From a virus: DNA of 64,000 nt. Below are positions 15,618-23,816 of this stretch, piece by piece. The stretch spans positions 26,623 to 90,622 of IMG/VR virus record IMGVR_UViG_3300034196_000019, one strand, 5' to 3'. A program made the translations under genes and the position numbers. A model generated the notes under the pieces. That model had not been told where the DNA came from, did no database searches, and saw only the letters and a program-made list of their open reading frames with translations. Each line of letters starts with the position of its first letter. Position 1 is the stretch's first letter.

Positions 15618-16183
15618 TTTACTTTCTCCTTTTGTTTGTTCAAATATTTATCACAAAACTCTTCAGTATTAATGCTATCCCAATCTTGAATCACAGAGCT
15701 TACAGGGATATCAATCGTTTGTCTATAAGATGTATTGAAAAGAATCCTCTTCTCTGGATCAAACCCTTCAAGATTTTCTAAGCGATCATCAATAATAGCA
15801 ACTAATGAATCATTCATCAACCATTTCTCTTTAGTCGCCATGTATCCAGCCATAAATGGGAAATGCTGCTTTAACCAATAATACTTAGACTTCCCATGTG
15901 TACCTTTGCCAACAGAGATAAATACAATATCAAAGAATTGGCTTAGCTCTTTGAGCTTGTCCACAGAGCCGGCTAGGGGCTCAAATTGTCTGTAGTCCAG
16001 AGTACGCCAATATTCAAAAGGCTCGGGGTGGTCGAAGTATGTAGATAGGTTATATTCAATTCCATCCTCTAGGTATTTACCTTTAATCCTTTTAGAATTA
16101 GCAAATAGCCATTCCAACCAACCCTCATCACTTGGACACACTGTTAAATCAACATCTATGCCCAAGAGTGGTTTATGTTTCAT
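15614..16183 (-). CDS. 5'(3')-deoxyribonucleotidase, HAD superfamily
   Basis: 189 aa with HAD motifs in order: DVDLT (D10 nucleophile, D12 acid), FISVGK (S90), K120, and IDDR (D132/D133). This matches the NT5C family that dephosphorylates deoxynucleoside monophosphates. It probably balances the dNMP pool alongside the MazG-like, ThyX and NrdAB enzymes. Confidence 0.85.
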   Translation of the reverse strand: MKHKPLLGIDVDLTVCPSDEGWLEWLFANSKRIKGKYLEDGIEYNLSTYFDHPEPFEYWRTLDYRQFEPLAGSVDKLKELSQFFDIVFISVGKGTHGKSKYYWLKQHFPFMAGYMATKEKWLMNDSLVAIIDDRLENLEGFDPEKRILFNTSYRQTIDIPVSSVIQDWDSINTEEFCDKYLNKQKEKVN

Positions 16184-16194
16184 ACTAGGGCTTC

Positions 16195-17157
16195 CTATTT
16201 CTTACGGCCTACCCAACGACCATCTTTAATCACCATTGGCTCCAACACCGGCTGGCTGTCAATAATAAGACCAGTACCAATAATTGGCCGGCGAAGGTTG
16301 CAGTTATTGTAACTAAAAGCATAAGCCTCATCATCAATCAAGCAACCACATTGCAGACCAAAGTAGAGCCCACTGGAATTGCCCCAGTAGTCAATCTTGA
16401 ACTTTTCATGAAAATGCCCAGCCACTGCTGAGGACCCAGAAATCTGACTAGTCTTAATTACATCATTACTCCGACCATGATGCACATTACAGAGCGTACC
16501 ATTTGGAAGCTTAATATTTAGCTCGTAGCTCCACTTCCAACCCTGGGAAACATTCAACATTTCATTGTAGCTTTTGATGTAATGTCGAGGAATACCATTT
16601 GTTTTAGCTTTACGCCAGATCAGGCTACCATGGTTTGATTCGATAATATCCATAACTGGGAACATGTTATGAAGTTGTTTAATCACTGGCAATGCTTGAC
16701 GAATCTCATCCCCCGCAGATGGCAAATCGGCATCATGATCATGGAAACTCAAGGCGTGGCCGTCAACCTCATCACCCAAACAGATAACTCGTGTTGGGTT
16801 GTACTTTTCTTTAAGGTGTTGCAGGAATTCTAGAGCATCTTGGTGGTGATACGGAATATGCAGATCACTGATAAACAGAATACGAGAGTTATCTTCTCCT
16901 GCGTCCTTACGACGAATTGAATGCTGGGCAACCTCTGATTTAGTAAGTGCAGCTTTAGGCTTATTTACTTCAAAGCTGCAACTAATAGGATTAAAGTCAA
17001 GATTACCAGCATTGATCTTTGCAATAACATCATTCACCGAGCTTTTACCTTTATCAAGACGAGCTGCAATTTGACGGCTGCTGTAGCCTAGACGATGCAA
17101 ATCAAACGCTTCACGATGCCACTCTTTCAGAACAAACACACACTTATTATCAGTCAT
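16195..17157 (-). CDS. Metallophosphoesterase with N-terminal HTH
   Basis: 320 aa. Residues 10-48 form a helix-turn-helix (HREAFDLHRLGYSSRQIAAR). The calcineurin-like core follows with all five metal motifs: SDLH (97-100), GDEVDG (128-133), NHG (175-177), HHG (226-228) and GHFH (247-250). It is complete. Substrate is not predictable from sequence: DNA ends, RNA or cyclic nucleotides are possible. The HTH suggests it acts at DNA. Confidence 0.9.
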   Translation of the reverse strand: MTDNKCVFVLKEWHREAFDLHRLGYSSRQIAARLDKGKSSVNDVIAKINAGNLDFNPISCSFEVNKPKAALTKSEVAQHSIRRKDAGEDNSRILFISDLHIPYHHQDALEFLQHLKEKYNPTRVICLGDEVDGHALSFHDHDADLPSAGDEIRQALPVIKQLHNMFPVMDIIESNHGSLIWRKAKTNGIPRHYIKSYNEMLNVSQGWKWSYELNIKLPNGTLCNVHHGRSNDVIKTSQISGSSAVAGHFHEKFKIDYWGNSSGLYFGLQCGCLIDDEAYAFSYNNCNLRRPIIGTGLIIDSQPVLEPMVIKDGRWVGRKK

Positions 17158-17420
17158 ACGCTCTCATTCTCCCCTTTAAATTTATTGATAATACCTACAA
17201 CTTTCTCTTGAAGCCTCTCGTCTTCACTATAGGAATATTCAGAAGTACTTACCATTACACCAGAAGAGCCATCACTAAGAGGTAAGATATTCCAGATATA
17301 CGAAGAGTCTGCATAGTAGCGACTTAGCTCATTGCAAACTGCTTCCTCAATCTCTTCCTCCTTATCTACTGAGATAAGATGGTAAACACTTTCAGTCTCA
17401 AACCAGATAGCTACACTCAC
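17154..17420 (-). CDS. Unknown acidic protein (88 aa)
   Basis: Overlaps the next gene by four bases. Acidic mixed alpha/beta sequence with a helix 'EEEIEEAVCNELSRYY'. No family recognised. Confidence 0.75.
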   Translation of the reverse strand: MSVAIWFETESVYHLISVDKEEEIEEAVCNELSRYYADSSYIWNILPLSDGSSGVMVSTSEYSYSEDERLQEKVVGIINKFKGENESV

Positions 17421-17674
17421 AATTTCTCTCCTTTCAATTCTGACTTTAGTCGGAGTACAAGCTCCACAAGCTCTTCATTCATAGCAAGAACAGCGTCCAA
17501 TGTACGTTGCTTCTGGAATACACTTTCTTTATGGAAGCCATCAGAGATAATAGCATTCTTTTCTTTCCAAGAGGATAGCTCATCTGTGTAATGATTATCT
17601 GACATTGCGCTTGGAATGTTTTGTTTGCTGAACATTTGGATTACGTTAGATGAAGTCATTATTAATAATCTCAC
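17417..17674 (-). CDS. Unknown helical protein (85 aa)
   Basis: Mostly charged helix with a C-terminal leucine pattern (AMNEELVELVLRLKSELK) that could form a coiled coil. Overlaps both neighbours. Function unknown. Confidence 0.75.
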   Translation of the reverse strand: MRLLIMTSSNVIQMFSKQNIPSAMSDNHYTDELSSWKEKNAIISDGFHKESVFQKQRTLDAVLAMNEELVELVLRLKSELKGEKL

Positions 17675-17999
17675 ACTCTTCCTCGGTTAGTACAGTAATC
17701 TTACCTATATCATTAATTACACCGAATAGGTGTTGATATCGAGGCAAAGGATTATGGACAATATAAGTTACGCCTGGCGTCAGATGATTACGTCCTTCTG
17801 GTCCAATATATTTAACTTTCATCTCTATCCTCTCTGCATCAATATATTCATAATGAGCCAATAGTCTCTCACACATATTATCATCTAAGATGGCGATGTG
17901 GTTAGCTCCGTATTTACCAAGTACAAAATATTCCTTCCCTTGCTGGATGTCAACAAGGGAGATTAAAGAAATAATTGTACTAGCTATTTCAGCTTTCAT
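17646..17999 (-). CDS. Unknown protein, possibly two small beta domains (117 aa)
   Basis: Residues 1-59 and 60-117 each look like a small barrel-like domain (the second: KVKYIGPEGRNHLTPGVTYIVHN). The ATG at 17999 has no obvious ribosome site, whereas an internal ATG at 17822 follows GAGAGGATAGAG. The true product may therefore be only the 58-residue second half, or both may be made. Confidence 0.6.
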   Translation of the reverse strand: MKAEIASTIISLISLVDIQQGKEYFVLGKYGANHIAILDDNMCERLLAHYEYIDAERIEMKVKYIGPEGRNHLTPGVTYIVHNPLPRYQHLFGVINDIGKITVLTEEECEIINNDFI

Positions 18000-18004
18000 T
18001 TAAA

Positions 18005-18118
18005 CTAAATGATCCACTGGAATACGAGGCATGTTTGGACGAATAAGGCTGCTGTTCCGCTCCAATAAGGATCAAAGAGAGTGATGTAATGTTGTGTTGG
18101 ACTATATAGACGGTTCAT
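18005..18118 (-). CDS. Very small unknown protein (37 aa)
   Basis: ATG overlaps the TAA of the HNH gene (TAATG) with AGGAG just ahead. Short and rich in aromatic residues (YITLFDPYWSG). Ends in TAG. Probably real because of the coupling, but function is unknown. Confidence 0.5.
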   Translation of the reverse strand: MNRLYSPTQHYITLFDPYWSGTAALFVQTCLVFQWII

Positions 18119-18660
18119 TATTTCTCCTGTTTGATTAGAATATCCACCACTTGTTTCCTACGAGCTTTTGTATTCTTCTCAGGGATTATAGCTCGTTCTT
18201 GCAGGAATGCAAGGATTGTTTTGTCCTTTTCCATTTGGATTGCTTTCTTTGTGGCTACGGCTAGCTCAAAGGATACACCTTGCTTGTCATGATATGCAAG
18301 CGCAGAGTTACACCCTTTACACACGAGCCTCAAATCGTCCTCAGTGACGTACAGAAGACGTTCCACAAACCCCTGGATATCAGAGGTCTTCTGTAGAGAG
18401 CCAGCAGGAACAATGTGGTCTACTTGAGCCTCTTTGATTGTGTATTCCTTGTGGCACAGGCAACACTCAAACCCCCATACCGTCTTCTTATAGCCCTTCC
18501 CAGGGTTGTCAATTTGCTTACGATTCTTGTTGACTACAGCAATCCTTGTGGGATGTCTAGACCATGCTTTGCGTAAACAGCCACGTAAATAGGTGAAGAA
18601 TGCGGTGGAGTTTTTCCACGGACTGTTAGGACTTTCCCACGGCTCCATTCTCTTAGTCAA
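18118..18660 (-). CDS. HNH endonuclease
   Basis: 180 aa. Zinc-ribbon cysteines 'CCLCHKEY' and 'CKGCNSAL' frame the HNH core 'EAQVDHIVPAGSL', with N and H further on. It overlaps the exonuclease gene by four bases, so it looks like a resident phage nuclease (junction resolution, host DNA breakdown or packaging) rather than a homing insert. Confidence 0.85.
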   Translation of the reverse strand: MTKRMEPWESPNSPWKNSTAFFTYLRGCLRKAWSRHPTRIAVVNKNRKQIDNPGKGYKKTVWGFECCLCHKEYTIKEAQVDHIVPAGSLQKTSDIQGFVERLLYVTEDDLRLVCKGCNSALAYHDKQGVSFELAVATKKAIQMEKDKTILAFLQERAIIPEKNTKARRKQVVDILIKQEK

Positions 18661-19736
18661 TATTGTACTCCTAGCGATCTCAAATAATCAGAAACATGCC
18701 CAACATCCTTTGTAACGTCTGTACGCATCCTCAACAATCGATACATCTCATTCATGTGGTCAATCCACGAGCGTGTTGACACATCTCCACGGAAAGATGT
18801 GAACTCCTTTTGTTCATCTCCATACCAACCCTTATACGCCTCAACAACGCGACTAAATATCTCAACCTCTGTATCGGCACTATCCAAGAAAGATGCTGAT
18901 GTCTTGTCTCCAATCCCTGGCTTAGTAGGCTTACGGATACCATACTTTGCAAATAGATCTATGGGAAGCTGTGGGAGGCCAGGAATAGAATCAATTGTGT
19001 CCCCTTTAAGAAACTGTACAGCCAGATTCTTTGTTGCTTCTAGTGGTGTGATAGGGACAACACCTAGCTCTGGTTTATCAAAGTTGTAATGGAAGCATGG
19101 ATACTGGGATAGATCTTTATCAATATAACAAGCTACAGTGTCTAGCTTATCAAAATCTCCACCAGATCGTTCCCAAGATTCGTGCATAAGAGAGGTGACA
19201 ATCTCATCAGTCTCAACACCATCATGAATCACCATCTGGTCTTTGTACTTCCACAGCATGTATTCTTTCACTTCAGCATGAAGAATTGGCTTAGTAGGAC
19301 GATCTTCTTTGTAAGGAGCGATCTGTGCAATATCGTAGCGAAAGTTAGTGCCTGTACCAAAGCAAATCTTGAAGTCTTTACACCAAGGCTGCTTTGTGAT
19401 TGCTTCAATCTTATTCTTGAATCTACCTTTAACAACTGTCTCTGGAGATACACCGCCGTCTCCCACAAGTTCTACAATGTCCTCTACTTCAAATACGTCT
19501 GGTGTAATCAGAGATAATCCCTTAGCTTCGCGTTTGGCATTGAAATCAGCAAGCCAACCTCCGCTCTTGGCTTTCCAATGACCCCAGAGTTGAGTGCGGT
19601 TATCGAAGGTCATTACTCGTCCTGTGTTCTTCCCTGTCGCCTTGATATGTGTCTTCTGACCAGCTAGTGCGGCGTGGAAGATTAGGGTATCCACGTCGAT
19701 GATGGCTGTACGTTTTACATCACTCACTTCGTCCAC
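18657..19736 (-). CDS. 5'-3' exonuclease, PIN/FEN-like
   Basis: 359 aa. N-terminal acidic strand 'AIIDVDTLIFHAA' (D14, D16), then 'VETDEIVTSLMHE' and 'ACYIDKDLSQYP', which supply the metal-binding acids of FEN/PIN nucleases. A helix-hairpin-helix-like segment 'KPGIGDKTSASFLD' follows. Resembles the T7 gp6 class that removes primers and degrades host DNA. Coupled to the HNH gene. Confidence 0.85.
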   Translation of the reverse strand: MDEVSDVKRTAIIDVDTLIFHAALAGQKTHIKATGKNTGRVMTFDNRTQLWGHWKAKSGGWLADFNAKREAKGLSLITPDVFEVEDIVELVGDGGVSPETVVKGRFKNKIEAITKQPWCKDFKICFGTGTNFRYDIAQIAPYKEDRPTKPILHAEVKEYMLWKYKDQMVIHDGVETDEIVTSLMHESWERSGGDFDKLDTVACYIDKDLSQYPCFHYNFDKPELGVVPITPLEATKNLAVQFLKGDTIDSIPGLPQLPIDLFAKYGIRKPTKPGIGDKTSASFLDSADTEVEIFSRVVEAYKGWYGDEQKEFTSFRGDVSTRSWIDHMNEMYRLLRMRTDVTKDVGHVSDYLRSLGVQY

Positions 19737-19906
19737 TCCTCTCCTGTAAGAACAAGCTCAAACTCTACAACTTTAGCGCTTCTATAATGACCCAAGCGAG
19801 CCATAGCATTGGCTTTTCTTGTATAGATACGTGTACCGGTTGAATAGTTAGCTCGTTTATTACCGTCTGCATCTACAACAATATAGACAAGATTCTTCTT
19901 TTCCAT
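19724..19906 (-). CDS. Small unknown basic protein (60 aa)
   Basis: ATG at 19906 with GAGGAGAT upstream. Beta-rich, basic start (EKKNLVYIVVDADGNKR). Could bind nucleic acid, but there is no motif. It follows a terminator, yet no clear promoter was found ahead of it. Confidence 0.65.
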   Translation of the reverse strand: MEKKNLVYIVVDADGNKRANYSTGTRIYTRKANAMARLGHYRSAKVVEFELVLTGEEWTK

Positions 19907-19920
19907 AATATATCTCCTCA

Positions 19921-19952
19921 AACAAAAATGCCCTCCCTTAAACAGAGAGGGC
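19921..19952 (-). terminator. Rho-independent terminator
   Basis: GCCCTC/GAGGGC stem with an 11-base loop, followed leftward by ATTTTTGTT. Confidence 0.8.
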
Positions 19953-19980
19953 TACCACAATAATTTACTCTTTAAACGTC

Positions 19981-20292
19981 TTAGTCATCATAACCGCTAA
20001 TCTCTTTGAAGTATTCCTCAAACTCTTCTTGCTCCATTCGCTTATCTACCAACTTCTCAAATGAATTGCCAGCATCCACTTCTGCTGCTTTCAATGTAGA
20101 CTTAACAATCTTCTTAGTCAAGCCAAGTTTATTCAACTCTTTATCGTATGTGAATTCATCAGCAAGGGTACGCAAGTCTTCTTTAAGGACAAGAATCTCA
20201 TTGTGAAGAATACGACCTCGACGGAAGAGATCTTTAGCTTCCTGTGGTTTTGGTTTATCGAACAGCTCGCCTTGCAATACATTATTAGTCAT
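19981..20292 (-). CDS. Unknown charged helical protein (103 aa)
   Basis: Nearly all helix, with acidic and basic patches and an acidic C-terminus (EEFEEYFKEISGYDD). Composition would suit a DNA- or protein-binding coiled coil. Last gene before a terminator. Not recognised. Confidence 0.75.
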   Translation of the reverse strand: MTNNVLQGELFDKPKPQEAKDLFRRGRILHNEILVLKEDLRTLADEFTYDKELNKLGLTKKIVKSTLKAAEVDAGNSFEKLVDKRMEQEEFEEYFKEISGYDD

Positions 20293-20304
20293 TATTGAAT
20301 CTCC

Positions 20305-20478
20305 TTAGATATTATTATCTTGTTTAAATTTCTCAACAGCTACCGCAAAGTCTGATTTATCCATTGCAGTTACTTGGAGAACGACAGAAAGCTCTGGAAT
20401 AAAAACCGCATCCCAATACATACCACCATCTTCACCGGCTTCCAAAGAATTCTTAGTTTCAATTTGAATCTCTTTCAT
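20305..20478 (-). CDS. Small unknown protein (57 aa)
   Basis: ATG with GGAGAG upstream; TAA is followed at once by the ribosome site of the next gene. Contains 'EAGEDGGMYWDAVFIPEL'. No family recognised. Confidence 0.7.
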   Translation of the reverse strand: MKEIQIETKNSLEAGEDGGMYWDAVFIPELSVVLQVTAMDKSDFAVAVEKFKQDNNI

Positions 20479-20480
20479 AA

Positions 20481-20687
20481 CTACTCTCCTTTAAAATTAA
20501 ATACAGGTTTCATTTTCTTAATCTCTTTCATAATACGGATAAACTCATCTGTAGCATTTTCAGCATATAACATACTTTCTTCGCTAGATACTTGTTTCTC
20601 AAGATTATCAGAGTCTTTCACTTGCCAACGATCAAAGATAAGAGAAATATCTTCTCTTGTTAGGCTGTAGGATACAGGCTTAGTCAT
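20481..20687 (-). CDS. Small unknown helical protein (68 aa)
   Basis: Start chosen at the ATG at 20687 (MTKPVSYSLTREDISLIFDR), which overlaps the end of the upstream gene by eight bases; the longer reading to 20816 lies inside that gene. Acidic helix in the middle, basic end. Function unknown. Confidence 0.65.
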   Translation of the reverse strand: MTKPVSYSLTREDISLIFDRWQVKDSDNLEKQVSSEESMLYAENATDEFIRIMKEIKKMKPVFNFKGE

Positions 20688-21123
20688 ATAGCTCAATACC
20701 AAAGTTAATCTCCCCACGTACATAGTCTTTAGACTGAAAAGCATATACCTGTACTTCGGACGGGATATAGTTTTTGTACGAGAACGATGCTGGTCCTGCA
20801 ATAAATACTTTACCAAGTTTAAGTTTATTAACTGTTTTAGTATCTCCCTCTTTTAACAGAATACCAATCTTTGCAGTGCTGTGTTTTGCATCAGTTAGCT
20901 TACGACTTAGAGTAAACCAACATGCATCACTAATTAACTTAAGACAATGGACTATCTGATCAGGATCTTTGGAATTACATTCATAATGTAAAGGGTAATG
21001 CTTTACCTTAGACTTATCATCTGTGTATTCAATATCGAAACGCTCAAGTCGGTACAGGGCTTCAGTTTTATACTCATTTCCAATCTGACCAATTGTTTCT
21101 GTTAGATCAATTATATTAGTCAT
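20680..21123 (-). CDS. Unknown protein in the replication region (147 aa)
   Basis: Mixed alpha/beta, with 'LDLTETIGQIGNEY'-type start and several beta strands at the end. Sits between the single-strand binding protein and exonuclease genes. Not recognised. Confidence 0.7.
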   Translation of the reverse strand: MTNIIDLTETIGQIGNEYKTEALYRLERFDIEYTDDKSKVKHYPLHYECNSKDPDQIVHCLKLISDACWFTLSRKLTDAKHSTAKIGILLKEGDTKTVNKLKLGKVFIAGPASFSYKNYIPSEVQVYAFQSKDYVRGEINFGIELYD

Positions 21124-21298
21124 TCTTCAGAGCCTGGTATGTTGAGAGAAAATACTTTGCACAAGCCTCTCCATAATTATCATTCTCATTGTATTCACAA
21201 AAGTTATTAGGATTAGCTTCATAACTCTTCAGCCAAGACTCAAAGATAGCTTCAATATCAGATTGTCGCATTTGATAGTATTGTTCGCTACTACTCAT
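21116..21298 (-). CDS. Small acidic protein (60 aa)
   Basis: ATG at 21298 after GGGGAGATT. Contains 'RQSDIEAIFESWLKSYEANP', a pattern often seen in small phage proteins. Overlaps the next gene by eight bases. Confidence 0.7.
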   Translation of the reverse strand: MSSSEQYYQMRQSDIEAIFESWLKSYEANPNNFCEYNENDNYGEACAKYFLSTYQALKND

Positions 21299-21510
21299 TA
21301 TTGAATCTCCCCAAAGATTGACCACTCACCATCTCGGAAATCTCCGCGAGGATCACACTGTCGTTCTGTACCAAAGAAGTCATCTGAAGCTAGACTATCA
21401 AGAAGATCCTCAATATCCGCCGCTAGAATCTCTGCAAAATCTTCGTCTTCTTGAATAATGCTTTCAAGACGTGGAAACAATTTAAGCAAGTTTGTTTGTA
21501 CTTCGTTCAT
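21298..21510 (-). CDS. Small acidic protein (70 aa)
   Basis: Highly acidic helices (EDEDFAEILAADIEDLLDSL) and a net negative charge that would suit a DNA mimic or protein-interaction role; that is a guess. ATG overlaps the upstream TGA. Confidence 0.7.
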   Translation of the reverse strand: MNEVQTNLLKLFPRLESIIQEDEDFAEILAADIEDLLDSLASDDFFGTERQCDPRGDFRDGEWSIFGEIQ

Positions 21511-21659
21511 ACACTTTTATCTCCACTATATTCAGAAATAACATCCCCAATATTTGGAATCATATCATCCAGATAATCAAGCAATCCTTCGTAATATTCC
21601 ACTGTCTTCTGAAGGATTGCGATTCGTTGTTCTGGGGTTTCGTATTTAGGGTTATTCAT
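21507..21659 (-). CDS. Small unknown protein (50 aa)
   Basis: ATG at 21659 inside the end of the membrane peptide gene upstream. One helix (TPEQRIAILQKTVEYYEGLL) then an acidic end. Coupled to both neighbours. Confidence 0.65.
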   Translation of the reverse strand: MNNPKYETPEQRIAILQKTVEYYEGLLDYLDDMIPNIGDVISEYSGDKSV

Positions 21660-21774
21660 CTAATTCCATCCATTGATATATTTTATCAGTAAGCCACATA
21701 GTTGAAAGCATAAACGTGACTATACCTAAAGTATATAACAACAGTATAGATAAAATACAGGCCGCTAAAAGCAT
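21652..21774 (-). CDS. Small membrane protein (40 aa)
   Basis: ATG after AGGAGAGAAG. Residues 2-27 are hydrophobic (LLAACILSILLLYTLGIVTF), with an acidic end. Single-pass membrane peptide of unknown role. Confidence 0.6.
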   Translation of the reverse strand: MLLAACILSILLLYTLGIVTFMLSTMWLTDKIYQWMELDE

Positions 21775-21796
21775 CTCTTCTCTCCTTTAATTATAG

Positions 21797-21823
21797 GAAG
21801 AGCCCTCGACAAGAAGGCTCTTT
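21797..21823 (-). terminator. Hairpin after the single-strand binding protein gene
   Basis: 7-bp stem AAGAGCC/GGCTCTT with an 11-base loop, 12 bases past the stop codon. The U-run is weak, so termination may be partial. Confidence 0.5.
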
Positions 21824-21835
21824 ATTCTTAGGTTA

Positions 21836-22912
21836 TTAGATCATGTGCAAGAACATACGACCTTCTTGCAAACCAATTGGAGCGAAGGGAATATCTCCAA
21901 AGTCATCAAAGTCTGTACCCTGTGGGGTAGGGCTAGGTTCAACTTTACGCGTCTCCTGTGGTGCTGTAGGATGAGGAATAGCCTGTTCCGGTTGATGTTC
22001 CTGGCTAGAGTTGGAGGCTTTTACACGACCAAGTTCAATCAGCGCTTTCTGTACGTCGCTGCCTTCAAAGTTTGTTGCCAAGCTCATTGTAGTGATAATA
22101 CTCTGACGCAGATTCTTCAACACTTCTTTGTCTTGTGGACCTTTGAAGTTAACACCGTAGATGTATTTATCATCCAGAGTAGGGATCAGCTTTTGCATAG
22201 CCTTTGGTACTTGACCGTTCAGCTTAATTTTCTCATTCAGATAATGTTTACCTTGAGACTCTTGGATGAATAATTGAACATCAAACAATGCAGCCTTACC
22301 CAAAAGGTTCCCGATGTACGCTGGTTTTAGCAAACCTTTATCGTCCAGAACACCACCAGTGGCCTGAGCCAGTTTATACAGAACAGTGTTGTTCTTGATA
22401 GACCAGTTACCGTCATCTGAGCGAGTTTCTTTCAGATTATAGGGCTTGCCAACTGTCTTACCAATTCCTTTGATGAAAAATTCACCGTTGAGTAACTGAC
22501 GCAAAGGATGCTCGACACCAGTATCAGACTCAGCAAAGAACTGATCGTTGTTTACCATAATATCAGGAAAGTCAACAGTCAGTGCCACTTGTTGGCAAGG
22601 CTTCACTACCCATCGCTTGTATCGAGTCGGAATACCCTTGTCATTGTCTAGGGTTGCAAAGTACTGTGCAGAATTCTTCTTAAGCTCTTCAGCTTCATCC
22701 TCTTCCGTACCCTTGAACTCCATTTTGGCATCTTCTTGTTTTTGAAGACCAAGGTCAATTACACCAGAGACAATACCAATCAGAGCTTCTGGACCATCCT
22801 GAGTGCCAGCCTTCTCTACAAGATACTTACTACGTGCGTCCCAATCAATCTCCTTACGATTCTCGTTGCTTGCAGCTTGTGGTGCGTTCTCAACATTAAA
22901 TACGAATGCCAT
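21836..22912 (-). CDS. Putative single-stranded DNA-binding protein
   Basis: 358 aa, larger than bacterial SSB (about 170). The C-terminal region is Pro/Gln-rich and then acidic, 'TDFDDFGDIPF', like the DDDIPF tip through which SSB recruits partners, but it runs on for about 14 residues (APIGLQEGRMF...). Placed between helicase/polymerase genes and the exonuclease. It has its own strong promoter and a long structured leader. The assignment rests on tail and context, since the N-terminal fold cannot be proven by eye. Confidence 0.7.
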   Translation of the reverse strand: MAFVFNVENAPQAASNENRKEIDWDARSKYLVEKAGTQDGPEALIGIVSGVIDLGLQKQEDAKMEFKGTEEDEAEELKKNSAQYFATLDNDKGIPTRYKRWVVKPCQQVALTVDFPDIMVNNDQFFAESDTGVEHPLRQLLNGEFFIKGIGKTVGKPYNLKETRSDDGNWSIKNNTVLYKLAQATGGVLDDKGLLKPAYIGNLLGKAALFDVQLFIQESQGKHYLNEKIKLNGQVPKAMQKLIPTLDDKYIYGVNFKGPQDKEVLKNLRQSIITTMSLATNFEGSDVQKALIELGRVKASNSSQEHQPEQAIPHPTAPQETRKVEPSPTPQGTDFDDFGDIPFAPIGLQEGRMFLHMI

Positions 22913-22993
22913 CTGTTATTTCCTCTTTTTGCGATTTATATAGTTTGTCATGATTGACGTTTATTGCTTTCAGGGTTGCAGCTCCTACATTCG

Positions 22994-23034
22994 CCTAGGC
23001 TTATCTATATTTCCTAACAGGAAAGTAGTCTAGG
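22994..23034 (-). promoter_or_regulatory. Structured leader of the single-strand binding protein mRNA
   Basis: Between the promoter at 23041-23069 and the start codon lie about 120 untranslated bases. They contain a nested hairpin: outer stem CCTAG/CTAGG (22994-22998 with 23030-23034) and inner 6-bp stem TTTCCT/AGGAAA (23010-23024). It may be an autoregulatory site for the protein. Confidence 0.4.
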
Positions 23035-23040
23035 ACATAC

Positions 23041-23069
23041 ATTATAGCTCTTTTACATCTTGTGTGCAA
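23041..23069 (-). promoter_or_regulatory. Strong sigma70-type promoter for the single-strand binding protein gene
   Basis: Leftward TTGCAC (23064-23069), 17-base spacer, perfect TATAAT (23041-23046). Confidence 0.8.
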
Positions 23070-23077
23070 GGATTATT

Positions 23078-23272
23078 TTATTTCTTTACCAAGAGAACTG
23101 TCCCAACTACAGCAAAAATAGTCAGTACAATTACAATAGGAATCCAAATTGGCGCCGCCACCCATACCCAGCTCCATGCAATAACACCACAAAGTTTCAA
23201 CGTCATAAAGATTAGGAACATGATAGCCAAGATTGGGAATTGTACGGTAGTACTTTTAGTTACGTTTGACAT
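23078..23272 (-). CDS. Two-segment membrane protein (64 aa)
   Basis: Two hydrophobic helices (about residues 12-34 and 38-61) and a KK end, with a short polar start. Likely a small inner-membrane protein; function unknown. Confidence 0.7.
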   Translation of the reverse strand: MSNVTKSTTVQFPILAIMFLIFMTLKLCGVIAWSWVWVAAPIWIPIVIVLTIFAVVGTVLLVKK

Positions 23273-23308
23273 TTTATTTCTCCTTTAAATACTAATTTAG
23301 TCGTCAGA

Positions 23309-23560
23309 TTAAATACTAATCAAATATGCTTGCCGAATCTGTTTGATTGGGTAGCAATAGTTATATTCAGAATTACGTGTGCTAGCTTTAAATAATCCTT
23401 GAGCAATACCAAAGCTCGCCAATGGGTTTAGAAATTCCCGAGGTGAAGCCTTATGCTTGAACTCTATCACTAGTTCAAAGTTTTGATTATCTGGCACTTC
23501 ATGGTGGAAGTCTTTAAGGGATAAGTTAATCTTTGGAAATGGTGTTTGTTTAGATTTCAT
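23309..23560 (-). CDS. Unknown small protein (83 aa)
   Basis: Basic first third (MKSKQTPFPKINLSLKDFHH), then mixed. ATG overlaps the stop of the next gene upstream. Not recognised. Confidence 0.7.
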   Translation of the reverse strand: MKSKQTPFPKINLSLKDFHHEVPDNQNFELVIEFKHKASPREFLNPLASFGIAQGLFKASTRNSEYNYCYPIKQIRQAYLISI

Positions 23561-23742
23561 TGTTCAAACATCTCCTTGGTGAAGCATTCATGGAAAACTT
23601 TCTTGTGAATGATCAGATCAGCATAGTCTCTGGTATAAAGATGATACCAGCTAATGTATTCTTTAGCATCTTCCTCGGATGCAAAACATTCTTGAATACA
23701 ATCCCAACCAAGGTCAGGGTTAGTTACAACGTACACATTCAT
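23557..23742 (-). CDS. Unknown small protein (61 aa)
   Basis: Starts 'MNVYVVTNPDLGWDCIQECF', a beta strand and helix pattern, and carries 'SEEDAKEYISWY', which is common in small phage proteins. Own promoter at 23781-23809 and a GGAG ribosome site. Confidence 0.7.
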   Translation of the reverse strand: MNVYVVTNPDLGWDCIQECFASEEDAKEYISWYHLYTRDYADLIIHKKVFHECFTKEMFEQ

Positions 23743-23780
23743 TTCATTCTCCTATTAATATTTCTATGTTCTCGGGATGG

Positions 23781-23809
23781 ATTTTAGTCTGTGTTTGAGA
23801 GGGTGTCAA
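23781..23809 (-). promoter_or_regulatory. Sigma70-type promoter
   Basis: Leftward TTGACA (23804-23809), 17-base spacer, TAAAAT (23781-23786), just downstream of the polymerase gene. Confidence 0.75.
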
Positions 23810-23816
23810 TGAGTTA

